DNA from: JACVRW01 sp963812415
GTDB lineage: Bacteria > Actinomycetota > Thermoleophilia > Solirubrobacterales > Thermoleophilaceae
Length of the DNA: 64,000 nt
Reading direction: 5' to 3'
NCBI GenBank assembly: GCA_963812415.1
Contig: CAWEVH010000022.1
Location: 109,212-173,211 of the forward strand
The position numbers and the translations under genes are program-made. Positions 1 to 8,117 of the stretch are shown here, piece after piece. The notes under the pieces are model-generated. The model was given only the letters and a program-made list of their open reading frames with translations, did not search any database and had not been told where the DNA came from. The stretch's first letter is position 1; the number at the start of each line of letters is the position of its first letter.

Positions 1-193
1 CGAAGCCCCGAGCGGCGAGCCCGCCCGCCACCGCCTCGATGCGCGCCGCGAGCGTCGCGTAGCTCACGGACGCACCCGAGTCGGAATCGATCAGAGCGGG
101 CCGATCGCCGGCGCGCGCGGCCGCGGCGAGCACGAGCTCTGGAAGCGTCGCGCCTCCAACCTCGACCGGTTCGTAGTCGCTCGTCCAGATCAC
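1..193 (-). CDS. AMP-dependent acyl-CoA synthetase/ligase, N-terminal fragment
   Basis: Only the first 64 codons lie in the window; the gene runs off the left edge. It starts at a GTG (193-191) preceded by a strong AAGGAGGAGG ribosome binding site (208-199). The stretch DRPALI, then VSYATLAARI, then GGLAARGF is the usual opening of 4-coumarate-CoA-ligase-like adenylate-forming enzymes, which activate a carboxylic acid with ATP and load it on CoA. Substrate cannot be judged because the adenylation motifs are outside the window. It is divergent from the TetR gene at 258, and two palindromes lie in its promoter, so repression by that TetR protein is likely. Confidence 0.75.
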   Translation of the reverse strand, partial: MIWTSDYEPVEVGGATLPELVLAAAARAGDRPALIDSDSGASVSYATLAARIEAVAGGLAARGF

Positions 194-206
194 CTCGGCC
201 TCCTCC

Positions 207-247
207 TTGACACGTGTAAACCTAGCGTCGACCTTGACACGTGTCAA
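207..247. promoter_or_regulatory. paired TetR-type operators
   Basis: A perfect 14-bp palindrome TTGACACGTGTCAA (234-247) and a one-mismatch copy TTGACACGTGTAAA (207-220) sit 27 bp apart between the divergent ligase and TetR genes. This is the classic arrangement for an autoregulated TetR repressor controlling its neighbour. Assignment of the binding protein is by position only. Confidence 0.65.
219..247 (-). promoter_or_regulatory. sigma70-type promoter of the acyl-CoA ligase
   Basis: Read on the minus strand: a consensus -35 TTGACA (247-242), a 17-base spacer and a -10 TAGGTT (224-219), followed by the AAGGAGGAGG ribosome binding site and GTG start. Both boxes fall inside or against the two palindromes at 234-247 and 207-220, so a bound repressor would block it directly. 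Confidence 0.6.
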
Positions 248-257
248 ACTGGGCCCG

Positions 258-848
258 ATGGCCGTTCGAGCCGACGTCACCCGCACCCGCATCCTCGACG
301 CCGCCTGGGAGCTCGTGCGCGCCCAGGGCGCCGCGGGCGTGCGGATGCAGGACGTGGCAGGCGCCGTGGGGGTCTCCCGCCAGCTCGTGTACGTCCACTT
401 CCGGGACCGGGCCGGGCTGCTGGTGGCGATGGCCCGCCACCACGACGAGCACAGCGGCTTCAACGAGCGCGTTGCCGCCACCCGCAGGCTGCCGCCGGCC
501 GATGGCCTCGAGGCGCTCCTGCGCGCCTGGTGCGACTACATCCCGGAGATCCTGCCGGTGGCAAGCGCGCTCCAGGCAGCGGCCTGGGCCGGCGACGAGG
601 CAGCGACCGCCTGGCGCGACCGGATGGACGACCTCCGCGAGGCCTTCCGCATCGCCGTGGCCCGCCTCGCCCGGGACGGCCGCCTCGCCGACGGCTTCAG
701 CGTCGAGACGGCCGCCGACTGGGTCTGGGCGAGGAGCCATCTGAACGGCTGGCAGCAGCTCGTTGCCGAGCGCGGCTGGCCGGCAGAGGGCTACGCCGAG
801 CGTACGATCGCCTCGATCCTGGCGGAGGTGGTGGCGCCGCGGCGCTGA
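258..848 (+). CDS. TetR/AcrR family transcriptional regulator
   Basis: A 196-residue protein when started at ATG 258. An upstream in-frame TTG at 207 would place start and coding sequence inside the operators, so it was not chosen. Residues about 8-57 form the TetR helix-turn-helix (ILDAAWELV, then MQDVAGAVGVSRQLVYVHF). The C-terminal ligand domain is helical and unassigned. It probably represses the divergent acyl-CoA ligase and itself through the palindromes at 207-220 and 234-247, releasing DNA on binding an acyl-CoA or a related small molecule; the ligand is inference from the neighbour. Confidence 0.85.
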   Translation: MAVRADVTRTRILDAAWELVRAQGAAGVRMQDVAGAVGVSRQLVYVHFRDRAGLLVAMARHHDEHSGFNERVAATRRLPPADGLEALLRAWCDYIPEILPVASALQAAAWAGDEAATAWRDRMDDLREAFRIAVARLARDGRLADGFSVETAADWVWARSHLNGWQQLVAERGWPAEGYAERTIASILAEVVAPRR

Positions 849-914
849 GCGTCCCCCCGTCCATCGGTCGCCCTCGGATTCAAGGCGCGTGCCGCGTCTT
901 CCGATGCGAAACCC

Positions 915-2114
915 ATGTTTCAGATCGACTCCGCCCTGATGCGCCTGATCGAGCTGGAGGGATCCGACCTCCATCTCAAGGTCCCCGCCCGCCCGATCAT
1001 CCGCCAGCACGGCAAGCTCGTGCCCCTCGAGGGCACCGAGGTCCTGCGCCCGGAGGACACCGAGCGCACGCTGTTCGAGATCCTCAAGGACGAGTCGAAG
1101 CTCGAGGCGTTCCGCAAGGACCGCGAGGTCGACTTCTCCTACTCGATCCCGGGCGTGGCCCGCTATCGCGTGAACGCCTTCGTCCAGCGCGGCTCGGTGT
1201 CGCTCGTGCTGCGCGCGATCCCCTTCCAGGTGAAGACGGTCGATGAGCTGCTGCTGCCCTCGGTGATCTCGGAGATCGCCGACGAGGAGCGCGGGCTGAT
1301 CCTGCTCACGGGCACGACCGGCTCGGGCAAGTCGACGACGCTCGCGTCGATGATCGACCACATCAACAACCGCTATCCCAAGCACATCGTCACGATCGAG
1401 GACCCGGTCGAGTTCCTGCACCGCGACAAGACCTCGATCATCAACCAGCGCGAGGTCGGCGAGGACACGGCCTCCTTCGCCCGCGCGCTGCGCCGCGTGC
1501 TGCGCCAGGACCCGGACGTGATCCTGGTCGGCGAGATGCGCGACGAGGAGACGGTGCGCACCGCGCTGTCCGCGGCCGAGACGGGCCACCTCGTGCTCTC
1601 GACCATCCACACCGTCGACGCCGCCGAGTCCGTCAACCGCATCATCGACTTCTTCCCGCAGGCGGAGCAGCGCCAGGCGCGCGCGATGCTCGCCGGCACG
1701 CTGAAGGCCGTGATCTCACAGCGGCTCGTACCCACGCCCGACCGCAACGGCCGAGTGGCCACCTGCGAGATCCTGCGGATGACCGGCCGCGTGCGCGACA
1801 TGATCGTGAACCCCGAGGAGACCGGGAAGCTGCCCGAGGTGATCTCCGAGGGCGCCTACTACGGCATGCAGACCTTCGACCAGGCGCTGCTCTACCACGT
1901 GCAGGCCGGCCGGGTCGCGATGGACGACGCCCTCAAGGCCTCGACCCATCCGCACGACTTCAAGCTGCTCGTCTCCTCGGACGGTCAGCGTCACACCTCG
2001 GTCGAGTCGGTGTTCGGCGACGAGGACGAGGGCGAGCCGGGCGGCGAGCCCGATCAGCCGCCGGCCGCCGGCAACGGCTCGGCCCCGGCGATCAGCGCCA
2101 CACCTGGAGCTTGA
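915..2114 (+). CDS. pilT: PilT-type type IV pilus/secretion ATPase
   Basis: A 399-residue hexameric ATPase of the PilT branch of the GspE/VirB11 superfamily, which powers pilus retraction at the inner face of the membrane. Visible motifs in order: an N-terminal PAS-like part (SDLHLKVPARPIIR), Walker A GTTGSGKST (about 133-141), the Asp box (TIEDPVEF), Walker B (DPDVILVGEMRD) and the His box (LVLSTIHT). Length is slightly above the usual 340-370 because of a Pro/Gly/Ala-rich tail (about 365-399). No pilin, PilB, PilC or other assembly gene is in the window, so its partners lie elsewhere or it works alone. Start is ATG 915; no convincing Shine-Dalgarno precedes it. Confidence 0.9.
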   Translation: MFQIDSALMRLIELEGSDLHLKVPARPIIRQHGKLVPLEGTEVLRPEDTERTLFEILKDESKLEAFRKDREVDFSYSIPGVARYRVNAFVQRGSVSLVLRAIPFQVKTVDELLLPSVISEIADEERGLILLTGTTGSGKSTTLASMIDHINNRYPKHIVTIEDPVEFLHRDKTSIINQREVGEDTASFARALRRVLRQDPDVILVGEMRDEETVRTALSAAETGHLVLSTIHTVDAAESVNRIIDFFPQAEQRQARAMLAGTLKAVISQRLVPTPDRNGRVATCEILRMTGRVRDMIVNPEETGKLPEVISEGAYYGMQTFDQALLYHVQAGRVAMDDALKASTHPHDFKLLVSSDGQRHTSVESVFGDEDEGEPGGEPDQPPAAGNGSAPAISATPGA

Positions 2115-2177
2115 CGCTCGGGGCGCGCTCGCCCAAAGTGCGCACTGCAAGAACGAAACCGAAACGAAGGAGACCAG

Positions 2178-2891
2178 GTGCAGAGCACCCTTGGTGAGTT
2201 CCAGGAGACGCAGTCGGAGCAGCCGTTCGCGCTCCAGAACTCGAAGCTCTTGAAGGTCAGCCTCCGGCAGGTGACGATCCAGGCGAAGGCCGGCTCGATG
2301 GTCGCCTACCAGGGCGACGTCGCGTTCGAGCACGCGGGCTCGGGTGGCATGAGCCGGATGCTGAAGAAGGCCGTGTCGGGCGAGGGCACGAAGCTGATGA
2401 AGATGTCGGGCACGGGGGAGGTGTTCCTCGCCGACACCGCGCAGGACATCCACCTGCTGTACCTCGAGAACGACGCCATCACCGTGAACGGCCAGAACCT
2501 GCTGGCGTTCGACTCCGGCATCGACTGGGACATCCGGCGGGTGGAGGGCGCGAGCGGCATGATGGGCGGCGGGCTCTTCAACACGGCGCTCCAGGGCAGC
2601 GGCTGGGTGGCGATCATCTCGGATGGCCCGCCCGTGCTGCTGAACACCGGCGACGCCCCGACATTCGCGGACCCGCAGGCCGCGATCACCTGGGCCTCGA
2701 GCCTGCAGACCGGCATCAAGACGGACATCAAGATGAAGAACTTCATCGGCCGCGGCTCCGGCGAGTCCGTGCAGATGTCCTTCTCCGGCAGCGGCTGGGT
2801 GCTCGTGCAGCCGAGCGAGGGTCGCGTGATGCGGGTGGGTGGCGGCTCCGGCGGCGGGGGCGGCGGCCTGCTGAGCAACCTGGGCGGCTGA
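2178..2891 (+). CDS. AIM24 family protein
   Basis: A 237-residue member of the AIM24/TIGR00266 family, a beta-rich cytoplasmic fold named after a yeast mitochondrial inner-membrane protein; biochemical role unknown. The family pattern is clear: a repeated half-barrel with KAGSMVAYQGDVAFE near the start and QGSGWVAIISDGPP in the middle, then SGSGWVLVQPSEGRV before a Gly-rich tail (GGGSGGGGGG). Start is GTG 2178, fixed by AAGGAG at 2167-2172. It follows pilT by 63 bp on the same strand, so the two may be co-transcribed. Confidence 0.85.
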   Translation: MQSTLGEFQETQSEQPFALQNSKLLKVSLRQVTIQAKAGSMVAYQGDVAFEHAGSGGMSRMLKKAVSGEGTKLMKMSGTGEVFLADTAQDIHLLYLENDAITVNGQNLLAFDSGIDWDIRRVEGASGMMGGGLFNTALQGSGWVAIISDGPPVLLNTGDAPTFADPQAAITWASSLQTGIKTDIKMKNFIGRGSGESVQMSFSGSGWVLVQPSEGRVMRVGGGSGGGGGGLLSNLGG

Positions 2892-2959
2892 GAGAGACGG
2901 TGGCCGTGGCGGGGGCCTCCCCGGCCCGCCGCCGCCGGCCCCCGGCGCGCCTGGCCCCC

Positions 2960-2989
2960 ACTTCAGTTCCTGAAGTCTTGCGCTAGACT
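2960..2989 (+). promoter_or_regulatory. HxlR promoter and palindromic operator
   Basis: A perfect inverted repeat, ACTTCAG then TTC then CTGAAGT (2960-2976), is followed by a -10-like TAGACT (2984-2989) only 7 bases before the ATG at 2997. The message would be nearly leaderless and the operator would cover the -35 region, so autoregulation by the HxlR protein is the simplest reading. Confidence 0.5.
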
Positions 2990-2996
2990 CGGCCTC

Positions 2997-3377
2997 ATGG
3001 CCGATCCCACCTGCCCCGTCTGTGCCACGGCGGACATCATCTGCGGCAAGTGGACGATTCTCGTGATCAGGGACCTCGCCGCCGGGCGCAGCCGCTTCTG
3101 CGAGCTCGAGCGCTCGCTCGCCGGCATCAGCCCGAGGACGCTCTCGCTGCGTCTACGCGGGCTCGAGGAGCAGGGCATCGTCGAGCGGCACACGTTCCCC
3201 GAGGTGCCGCCCAGGGTCGAGTACTCGCTGACCCCGAAGGGCGAAGCGCTGATGCCGCTGATCGATGACATGCGCCGCTACGGGCGCGAGTACCTGGGAG
3301 TCGAGGACGACTCCTGCTGCGCGCCCGCCGCCACCGGCGAGGGCGCCGCGAAGGTCGCCGCGGTCGCGGCGGCGTAG
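2997..3377 (+). CDS. HxlR family winged-helix transcriptional regulator
   Basis: A 126-residue HxlR-type regulator: CPVCATADIICGKWTILVIRD at the N terminus, then FCELERSLAGISPRTLSLRL as recognition region and the wing (EVPPRVEYSLTPKGEAL). Many HxlR proteins sense redox or electrophiles through an N-terminal Cys; here there are Cys at 6, 9 and 16 and an unusual CC pair near the C terminus (DDSCCAP). The last about 100 bp overlap the convergent flavoprotein gene, which is long for a convergent overlap and may reflect an indel near the 3' end of either gene. Targets unknown. Confidence 0.85.
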   Translation: MADPTCPVCATADIICGKWTILVIRDLAAGRSRFCELERSLAGISPRTLSLRLRGLEEQGIVERHTFPEVPPRVEYSLTPKGEALMPLIDDMRRYGREYLGVEDDSCCAPAATGEGAAKVAAVAAA

Positions 3378-4511
3378 CGCCGCGTCGCGAACGACGGGTG
3401 AGCCTGGTCGAGGTACCAGCCGAAGGCGCGGTCCACGAGGCGCCGGCGTCCGAGCGCCCTGAGCGCGAGCGTGAGCGCGCGCGGCGGGAGGCGCGGCACC
3501 AGCCACTGGAGCCGGAGTGCGAGCCCGAACGCGCGGCGGTGTGACGCGCTGAAGCGGGCGTAGCGCGTGAGCGCCTCCTCGCGCGAGCGCCGGCCCGCGA
3601 GCGCCGCCAGCAGCTCGCGCCCGCAGGCGCTCCCGAAGTAGAAGGCGGTGCGGATGCCCTCGCCCGAGAGCGGGAAGCAGTGGCCGGCCGAGTCGCCGAC
3701 GAAGAACACGCCGTCCTCGGCCGCCCGGCGCAGGCGGTGCGGGAACCAGTTGCCCTGGAAGCGAACCGGCGGCCGCCCGAGCTGCTCGGCCAGCTCGACG
3801 GTCGGGCGCCGTACGTGGTGGCGCGGCTCGTACGACCCGACGCCGACCCGCTGCTCGCCGCCGGCCGGGACGTTCCAGCCGTAGCCGAAGCGCACGAGCG
3901 AGCGGTCGATCCAGACGTCGAGGGCGTCCTCGCCGGACCGGCCGGGAGACGAGCTCGCGGCCACCCCGCTCGCTAGACCGCGGATGCACCTCGAGTCCAC
4001 GCGAGAGCGGCGCCTCGGGGGGCTGGTTGCCCTCCCGTGCCAGCACCCGCCGCCAGCCGAGCGCGTCGACCACGAGCGGGGCGCGCAGCTCGCCGCGGTC
4101 GGTGGCGACCGCGCCGCCCGGCCGGCGCCCGCTCACGGTGGCGATCTCGAAGCGGGCGTCGCACTGCTCGAACAGAAGCCGGCAGAGCTCGCGGTAGTCG
4201 AAGGCCGCCCAGCTCCACGGCAAGCGGTAGCGGACGGAGCCGTGCGGCGTCGTGAACGTCATGCAGGGCAGCTCCTGCCGGATCGCGCCGGCCACACCCA
4301 TCGCCTCGAGCCAGGGCCGTGGCGCGGCGCACGCCGAGGTGGCGCGTTCGCCGATCTCGTAGCGGTCGACGAGCAGCACGTCCGCGCCGCTGCCGGCCAG
4401 CTCGCGGGCGACCGCGAGTCCCGCGAAGCTCGCCCCACACACGAGCACGTCTGCCTCCGGGCGCGCGATTGAGGTCCGCTCCGCCCCCCGCAGCGTGGCG
4501 CGCCGGGTCAC
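3278..4511 (-). CDS. FAD-dependent oxidoreductase, geranylgeranyl-reductase-like (frame interrupted)
   Basis: Flavoprotein of the geranylgeranyl reductase/hydroxylase superfamily. The first frame (start GTG 4511) has the dinucleotide-binding motif VCGASFAGLAVARELA and DRYEIGERATSACAAP, and breaks off after LSRGLEVHP near 3960-3985. A second frame continues with DALDVWIDRSLVRFGYGWNVPAGGE and the FAD motif FFVGDSAGHCFPLSGEGIRTAF down to 3278. One single-base indel joins the two. The GTG overlaps the stop of the upstream phytoene-synthase-like gene by 4 bp, so the pair is translationally coupled and probably builds or reduces an isoprenoid. The 3' end overlaps the HxlR gene by 100 bp. Confidence 0.7.
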
Positions 4512-5380
4512 GCGCCCGCCCGCAGGGCGCCCGCCACGGCGCCGGCGAGCTCCCACGGCGGCAGGCCGGCCCGGTGGCGAAGCACGTCGAAGCGCAGCCG
4601 CTCGGCTCGATCGAGGGTCCGCAGGTAGACGCTGCGCGCGAGCCGCAGCCCGCGCTGGACATCCGGCGTCACGACCTCGGAAGCCGCCTCACCCTCGCGG
4701 AAGAGCGAGCGCGCGCGCTCGACCTCGAGCGCGAGCAGCCGGCGGAAGCCGTCGGTCGGCCGCCCGGAGGCGATCTCGTCGACGCTCACGCCGAAGCGCT
4801 CGAGGTCCTCGCCCGGCAGATAGACGCGGTCGAGCTCCCAGTCCTCCCTCACATCGCGGATGAAGTTCGTGAGCTGGAACGCGTACGCGAGCCGCGTGAA
4901 CGACTCCTGGCGCTCCGCCGGCGCGCCGATCAGCACGGCGAGGATGCGGGCCACGGCGCCGACGCTCCCGTCCATGTAGCGCTCGAGCTCCGTCCAGGTG
5001 GCGATTCGCACCGGGCCGCAGTCGCGGCGCATCGACTCGAAGTAGAGGCCGAGCTCGGTCAGAGGCAGCTCGTGCCGGCGGCCGCTGTCGGCCAGCGCGG
5101 CGAGCACCGGATCGCGCGTCGGCTCGCCCGCGAGGGACGCGTCGAAGCGGCGCTCGTAGTCGTCGAGCGCCGCCCGGCGCGCCCCAGGGCTCGTGGCGCG
5201 CCTGGGGCCGTCGACCTGATCGTCCACCACGCGCGCGAACGCGTAGAGGGCGTGCACCGCCGGGCGCAGGTCCTCGCGCAGGCGCTTGGTGGCCCAGTAG
5301 TAGGTGGGGTCGCGGCGCCGGTGGAGGCGCCGGCAATACTCGTAACCGTTCCGCACCAGGGGGTCGCGAGTCTCCCGCAT
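4508..5380 (-). CDS. squalene/phytoene synthase family protein
   Basis: A 290-residue trans-isoprenyl diphosphate synthase that joins two prenyl diphosphates head to head. Both Asp-rich metal-binding motifs are present: DDQVD at 53-57 and DVRED at 176-180 within QLTNFIRDVREDW, and the YYWATKRL motif is near the N terminus. Length is normal for bacterial CrtB/HpnC/HpnD proteins. No desaturase or squalene-hopene cyclase is in the window, so phytoene versus squalene cannot be decided. Start ATG 5380. It lies first in a two-gene operon with the geranylgeranyl-reductase-like flavoprotein. Confidence 0.85.
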   Translation of the reverse strand: MRETRDPLVRNGYEYCRRLHRRRDPTYYWATKRLREDLRPAVHALYAFARVVDDQVDGPRRATSPGARRAALDDYERRFDASLAGEPTRDPVLAALADSGRRHELPLTELGLYFESMRRDCGPVRIATWTELERYMDGSVGAVARILAVLIGAPAERQESFTRLAYAFQLTNFIRDVREDWELDRVYLPGEDLERFGVSVDEIASGRPTDGFRRLLALEVERARSLFREGEAASEVVTPDVQRGLRLARSVYLRTLDRAERLRFDVLRHRAGLPPWELAGAVAGALRAGA

Positions 5381-5413
5381 CGAAGTGGAGACTGGCAGGA
5401 TCGGGCAGGCTCG

Positions 5414-5427
5414 GCGCGAATTCGCGC
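5414..5427. promoter_or_regulatory. perfect palindrome between divergent genes
   Basis: GCGCGAATTCGCGC is a perfect 14-bp palindrome lying 3 bases upstream of the ATG at 5431 and 33 bp from the divergent synthase start. It may be an operator. Short GC-rich palindromes can also occur by chance here, so confidence is low. Confidence 0.25.
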
Positions 5428-5430
5428 TCT

Positions 5431-6963
5431 ATGCGCAACCGTGCCCTGCATGACGCGCTGCGGAACTTCGCACTCGAGGCCGCGGCGCTGCTGAGTGACG
5501 ATCTGCGCGCGGGCGCCGAGGTCGAGTTCGACGTGGTGAACGAGGGCGGCCCGCGCGGGCCCGCCCTCTACCACTACCAGCCCCGCATCCACGCGTTCAT
5601 CGGCGCGCGCTGGGAGCGGCTGCGCGAGCTGCCGGCCGGCGAGCCCGCCTGTCGGGAGCTCGGCGCCGGGGCCGCGACCTGGCTGCGGGTGAACGGTCTG
5701 CGCGGCGAGCAGGCCGAGCCCGCGCTGCGGGCGATGCTCGAGCGCCTCTACGAGGACGCCACCAGCTTCGGCTTTCCGGAGGAGCGCTTCGAGCGCGTGT
5801 ACGGCGAGGTGGAGACCACGCTCTACCGCGACACCACCCGCGCCCTGGTCGTGGCGCCGCTCAGCGGAGCGTGGATGGCGGCGGAGCGCGTGGAGCTGGG
5901 CGGCGGCCTGGCGCTGGTGCGCGGCGACCGCGCCGAGGCGCCCACGGAGGCGGTCACGCCCGAGGACGGCGACGGCGAGCCGGCGCTGCTGTGCGTGCTC
6001 GAGCGCGACGTCTCAGCCGCTGAGACGATCTCGGCGGCCGACGCCGCCGAGCGCTTCGGCAAGGTCGTGACGGCGCTGCGGCTGTGGGCGCCCGGCCAGG
6101 TGGGGGTCGGCGCGCCGGGCTGGCGCAGCTCGGGCGGCGGACCGTGGGAGGCCATCCCCGTGGGCGCGGCGGGCGCCCGTCCGGCCCGCGGCTGGCAGCT
6201 CGCGGAGGGCGAGGAGAGCGGCCTGCGCGACTTCTTCCGGGTGCTCGACGAGGTCGATCCGCCCCGCACGGTGGCATGGGCGCTCGGGCGCTTCGAGATG
6301 GGCTGCGAGCGCCGGCTCGACTCGGAGGCCCTGCCGGACTTCCTGCTGGCGCTCCGCGCGCTGCTCGACGCCACGAGCGCCGCGGGCGAGGCGAGCCTCG
6401 CGCTGCGGGTGGCGGCCCTCTGCGCGGAGGAGGGCGGCCGGCGTGCGGTCCAGCGCCGCGTGGAGACCGCGCTGGCGCTCGAGCGCTACGTGATGGGCGG
6501 CTCGCCCGCGCACGATCGCAGCGGCGAGGCACCGGGCGAGCTCGTGGCCGAGCTCGAGGGACACCTGCGCGCGCTGCTGCGCGACGTGCTGTGCGGCTAC
6601 CTCGACGCCGACCTCAAGGCGGTGGCCGACGACATCCTGCTCGAGACGACCCCCGAGCCCTTCGCCGGGGAGATCCACGCCCGCGACCTGCGCGCGGAAG
6701 GGCGCCGCTTCGAGCGCGAGCCGGAGCCGGAGCCGGAGCCGGTCGAGCCGGAGCCGGAGGTCGAGCCGGAGCCGGAGCTCGAGCTCCAGTACGAGCCCGA
6801 CACCGCGGAGCTCGAGCCGGTGGCCGCCCCGCCGCCGGTGCCGGAGCTCGAGCTCGAGCCCGAGCCCGAACCTGCGGGGCCGGCCCAGACCCGGCTCGAG
6901 GGCGTGACCCCGTCGGCGGACTGGGGCTTCGACGACCCCGAGGACTACAGCGCGCCCGTGTAA
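5431..6963 (+). CDS. uncharacterised protein with HEPN-like region and Glu-Pro repeat tail
   Basis: A 510-residue cytoplasmic protein I cannot assign. The N-terminal half is globular with no recognised motif. Residues about 268-360 form a helical block (FRVLDEVDPPRTVAWALGRF, then CERRLDSEALPDFLLALRALLD, then LALRVAALCAEE, then ETALALERYVMGG) whose order and spacing resemble HEPN/Apea domains. The usual R-x4-H ribonuclease motif is replaced by RYVMGG, so activity is doubtful. The tail has acidic EPEPEP repeats (about 429-456 and 469-485) ending in a short WGFDDPEDYSAP peptide. It stands alone, divergent from the isoprenoid operon. Confidence 0.6.
   Translation: MRNRALHDALRNFALEAAALLSDDLRAGAEVEFDVVNEGGPRGPALYHYQPRIHAFIGARWERLRELPAGEPACRELGAGAATWLRVNGLRGEQAEPALRAMLERLYEDATSFGFPEERFERVYGEVETTLYRDTTRALVVAPLSGAWMAAERVELGGGLALVRGDRAEAPTEAVTPEDGDGEPALLCVLERDVSAAETISAADAAERFGKVVTALRLWAPGQVGVGAPGWRSSGGGPWEAIPVGAAGARPARGWQLAEGEESGLRDFFRVLDEVDPPRTVAWALGRFEMGCERRLDSEALPDFLLALRALLDATSAAGEASLALRVAALCAEEGGRRAVQRRVETALALERYVMGGSPAHDRSGEAPGELVAELEGHLRALLRDVLCGYLDADLKAVADDILLETTPEPFAGEIHARDLRAEGRRFEREPEPEPEPVEPEPEVEPEPELELQYEPDTAELEPVAAPPPVPELELEPEPEPAGPAQTRLEGVTPSADWGFDDPEDYSAPV
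6716..6800 (+). repeat. CCGGAG tandem repeats encoding Glu-Pro tract
   Basis: Direct CCGGAG hexamers, interrupted by GTCGAG and CTCGAG units, encode an acidic EPEPEP tract in the protein starting at 5431. Such tracts are prone to slippage and probably form an extended linker. Confidence 0.7.
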
Positions 6964-6972
6964 GAGTCCGCT

Positions 6973-7011
6973 GTCCTGACTTTGTCGGCTCCTGGCCTAT
7001 CAAGTCAGGAC
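6973..7011. repeat. 39-nt hairpin element, copy 1
   Basis: Left arm GTCCTGACTT and right arm AAGTCAGGAC (10 bp perfect) enclose a loop containing GCTCCTGGC. It lies between convergent genes ending at 6963 and 7053. A second copy of the same length, arms and loop core is at 45206-45244, also between convergent genes. No T-tract follows on either strand, so it is either a bidirectional termination/processing structure or an extragenic palindrome family. Confidence 0.75.
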
Positions 7012-7052
7012 GGCACCCCGATCGGCCCTGGCCGCGACCGTCGCCGAGCGCG

Positions 7053-8117
7053 CTAGCCGAACAGGTACTCGTCCATCCGCCGCAGGCCGTCGAGGTCGTG
7101 GATGTCGTCGTCCAGGTAGGGCACCTCGATCAGCGGGCGGCGGCGGAGCTTGCGACGTAGCTCGGCGAGGTTCGCCCGGTCGCGGTCGGCCAGGCGGCGC
7201 TCGTCCGCGAGCGTGTCGAGCACCTTGCGGGCCAGGTCGTCCCCGACGAGCTCCTCGAGCTCGTCCGCCACGTCATCCTCGCGCACGCCCGGGTGGACCC
7301 GGTTGGCCACCACACCGGCGAACGGGAGGCCGGCGTCCAGCAGGCGCCGGTGGAAGAAGGCGGCCTCCTCGATCGCGTCGGCGCGCGGCGAGGTCACGAG
7401 CACGAAGGCGGTGCGGCTGTGCGAGAGCAGCTTGCTCACCCCGTCGGCGCGCTCGCGGAAGCCGCCCGCCATGTCCCCGAAGCTGCGGAAGAAGCCCGAC
7501 AGGTCCTCGAGCAGGTCCAGGCCGGTGGCTCGCTTCATCACCGAGAACAGGACGCTGGCCCCACGGCCGAAGACCTTGAGCCCGAGGAAGCCGGGCGCCG
7601 TGAAGAACTGGAGCGAGCGCGAGTCGATGAACGCCGAGAGCTTGCGCGGCGCGTCGATGAAGTCGAGCGCGTTGCGGGTCGGCGGCGTGTCCAGCACGAG
7701 CAGGTCGTAGCGCCCCTCCTGGTGGAGCTCGTGGAGCTTCTCCATCGCCATGTACTCCTGCGAGCCGGCGACCGCGCTGGACAGCTCCTGATAGATCCGG
7801 TTCGAGAGCACGGCGTCGCGCGTGGCCTCGTCGGGCGCGTGCAGCTCGATCAGCTCGTCGAAGGTGCGCTTGGCGTCGAGCATCATCGCCCACAGCTCGC
7901 CGTCCACGCCGGCGTCCACGTGGCGCTCCTCGTTGCCGAGCTCGGGCAGGCCGAGCGAGCTCGCGAGCCGCCTGGCCGGGTCGATCGTGAGCACGGCCAC
8001 CTTCTTGCCGCGCGCGGCCATGCCGAGGGCGATCGCCGCGGAGGCGGTGGTCTTGCCGACCCCGCCCGAGCCCGCGCAGATGCAGATGTCCTTGCGCTCG
8101 AGCCAGCTCTCGATCAC
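7053..8117 (-). CDS. ArsA/Get3-like ATPase, second of pair
   Basis: A 354-residue P-loop ATPase of the ArsA/Get3 family. The deviant Walker A GSGGVGKTT follows KDICICA at the N terminus; TIDPARRLASSLG is the switch I region and VLDTPPTRNALDF the switch II region. Its GTG start (8117) overlaps the stop of the first paralogue by 4 bp. Mycobacteria carry an equivalent pair (Rv3679-Rv3680, described as bacterial Get3-like proteins), so a heterodimer is likely. No arsenite permease or arsR is nearby, which argues against arsenic export. The cargo is unknown. Confidence 0.85.
   Translation of the reverse strand: MIESWLERKDICICAGSGGVGKTTASAAIALGMAARGKKVAVLTIDPARRLASSLGLPELGNEERHVDAGVDGELWAMMLDAKRTFDELIELHAPDEATRDAVLSNRIYQELSSAVAGSQEYMAMEKLHELHQEGRYDLLVLDTPPTRNALDFIDAPRKLSAFIDSRSLQFFTAPGFLGLKVFGRGASVLFSVMKRATGLDLLEDLSGFFRSFGDMAGGFRERADGVSKLLSHSRTAFVLVTSPRADAIEEAAFFHRRLLDAGLPFAGVVANRVHPGVREDDVADELEELVGDDLARKVLDTLADERRLADRDRANLAELRRKLRRRPLIEVPYLDDDIHDLDGLRRMDEYLFG

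Noticed and set aside
222..1610. 462-codon minus-strand frame opposite tetR and pilT
   Set aside because: Antisense to two genes with clear motifs; composition (His/Arg/Leu-rich) is typical of GC-rich antisense frames.
3960..3985. Programmed ribosomal frameshifting as explanation for the interrupted genes
   Set aside because: No shared slippery heptamer or following structure is seen at the break points, and the affected families are not known to use recoding.
6973..7011. Standard Rho-independent terminator
   Set aside because: The stem is convincing but no T-run follows on either strand, so it is reported as a repeat/hairpin element instead.
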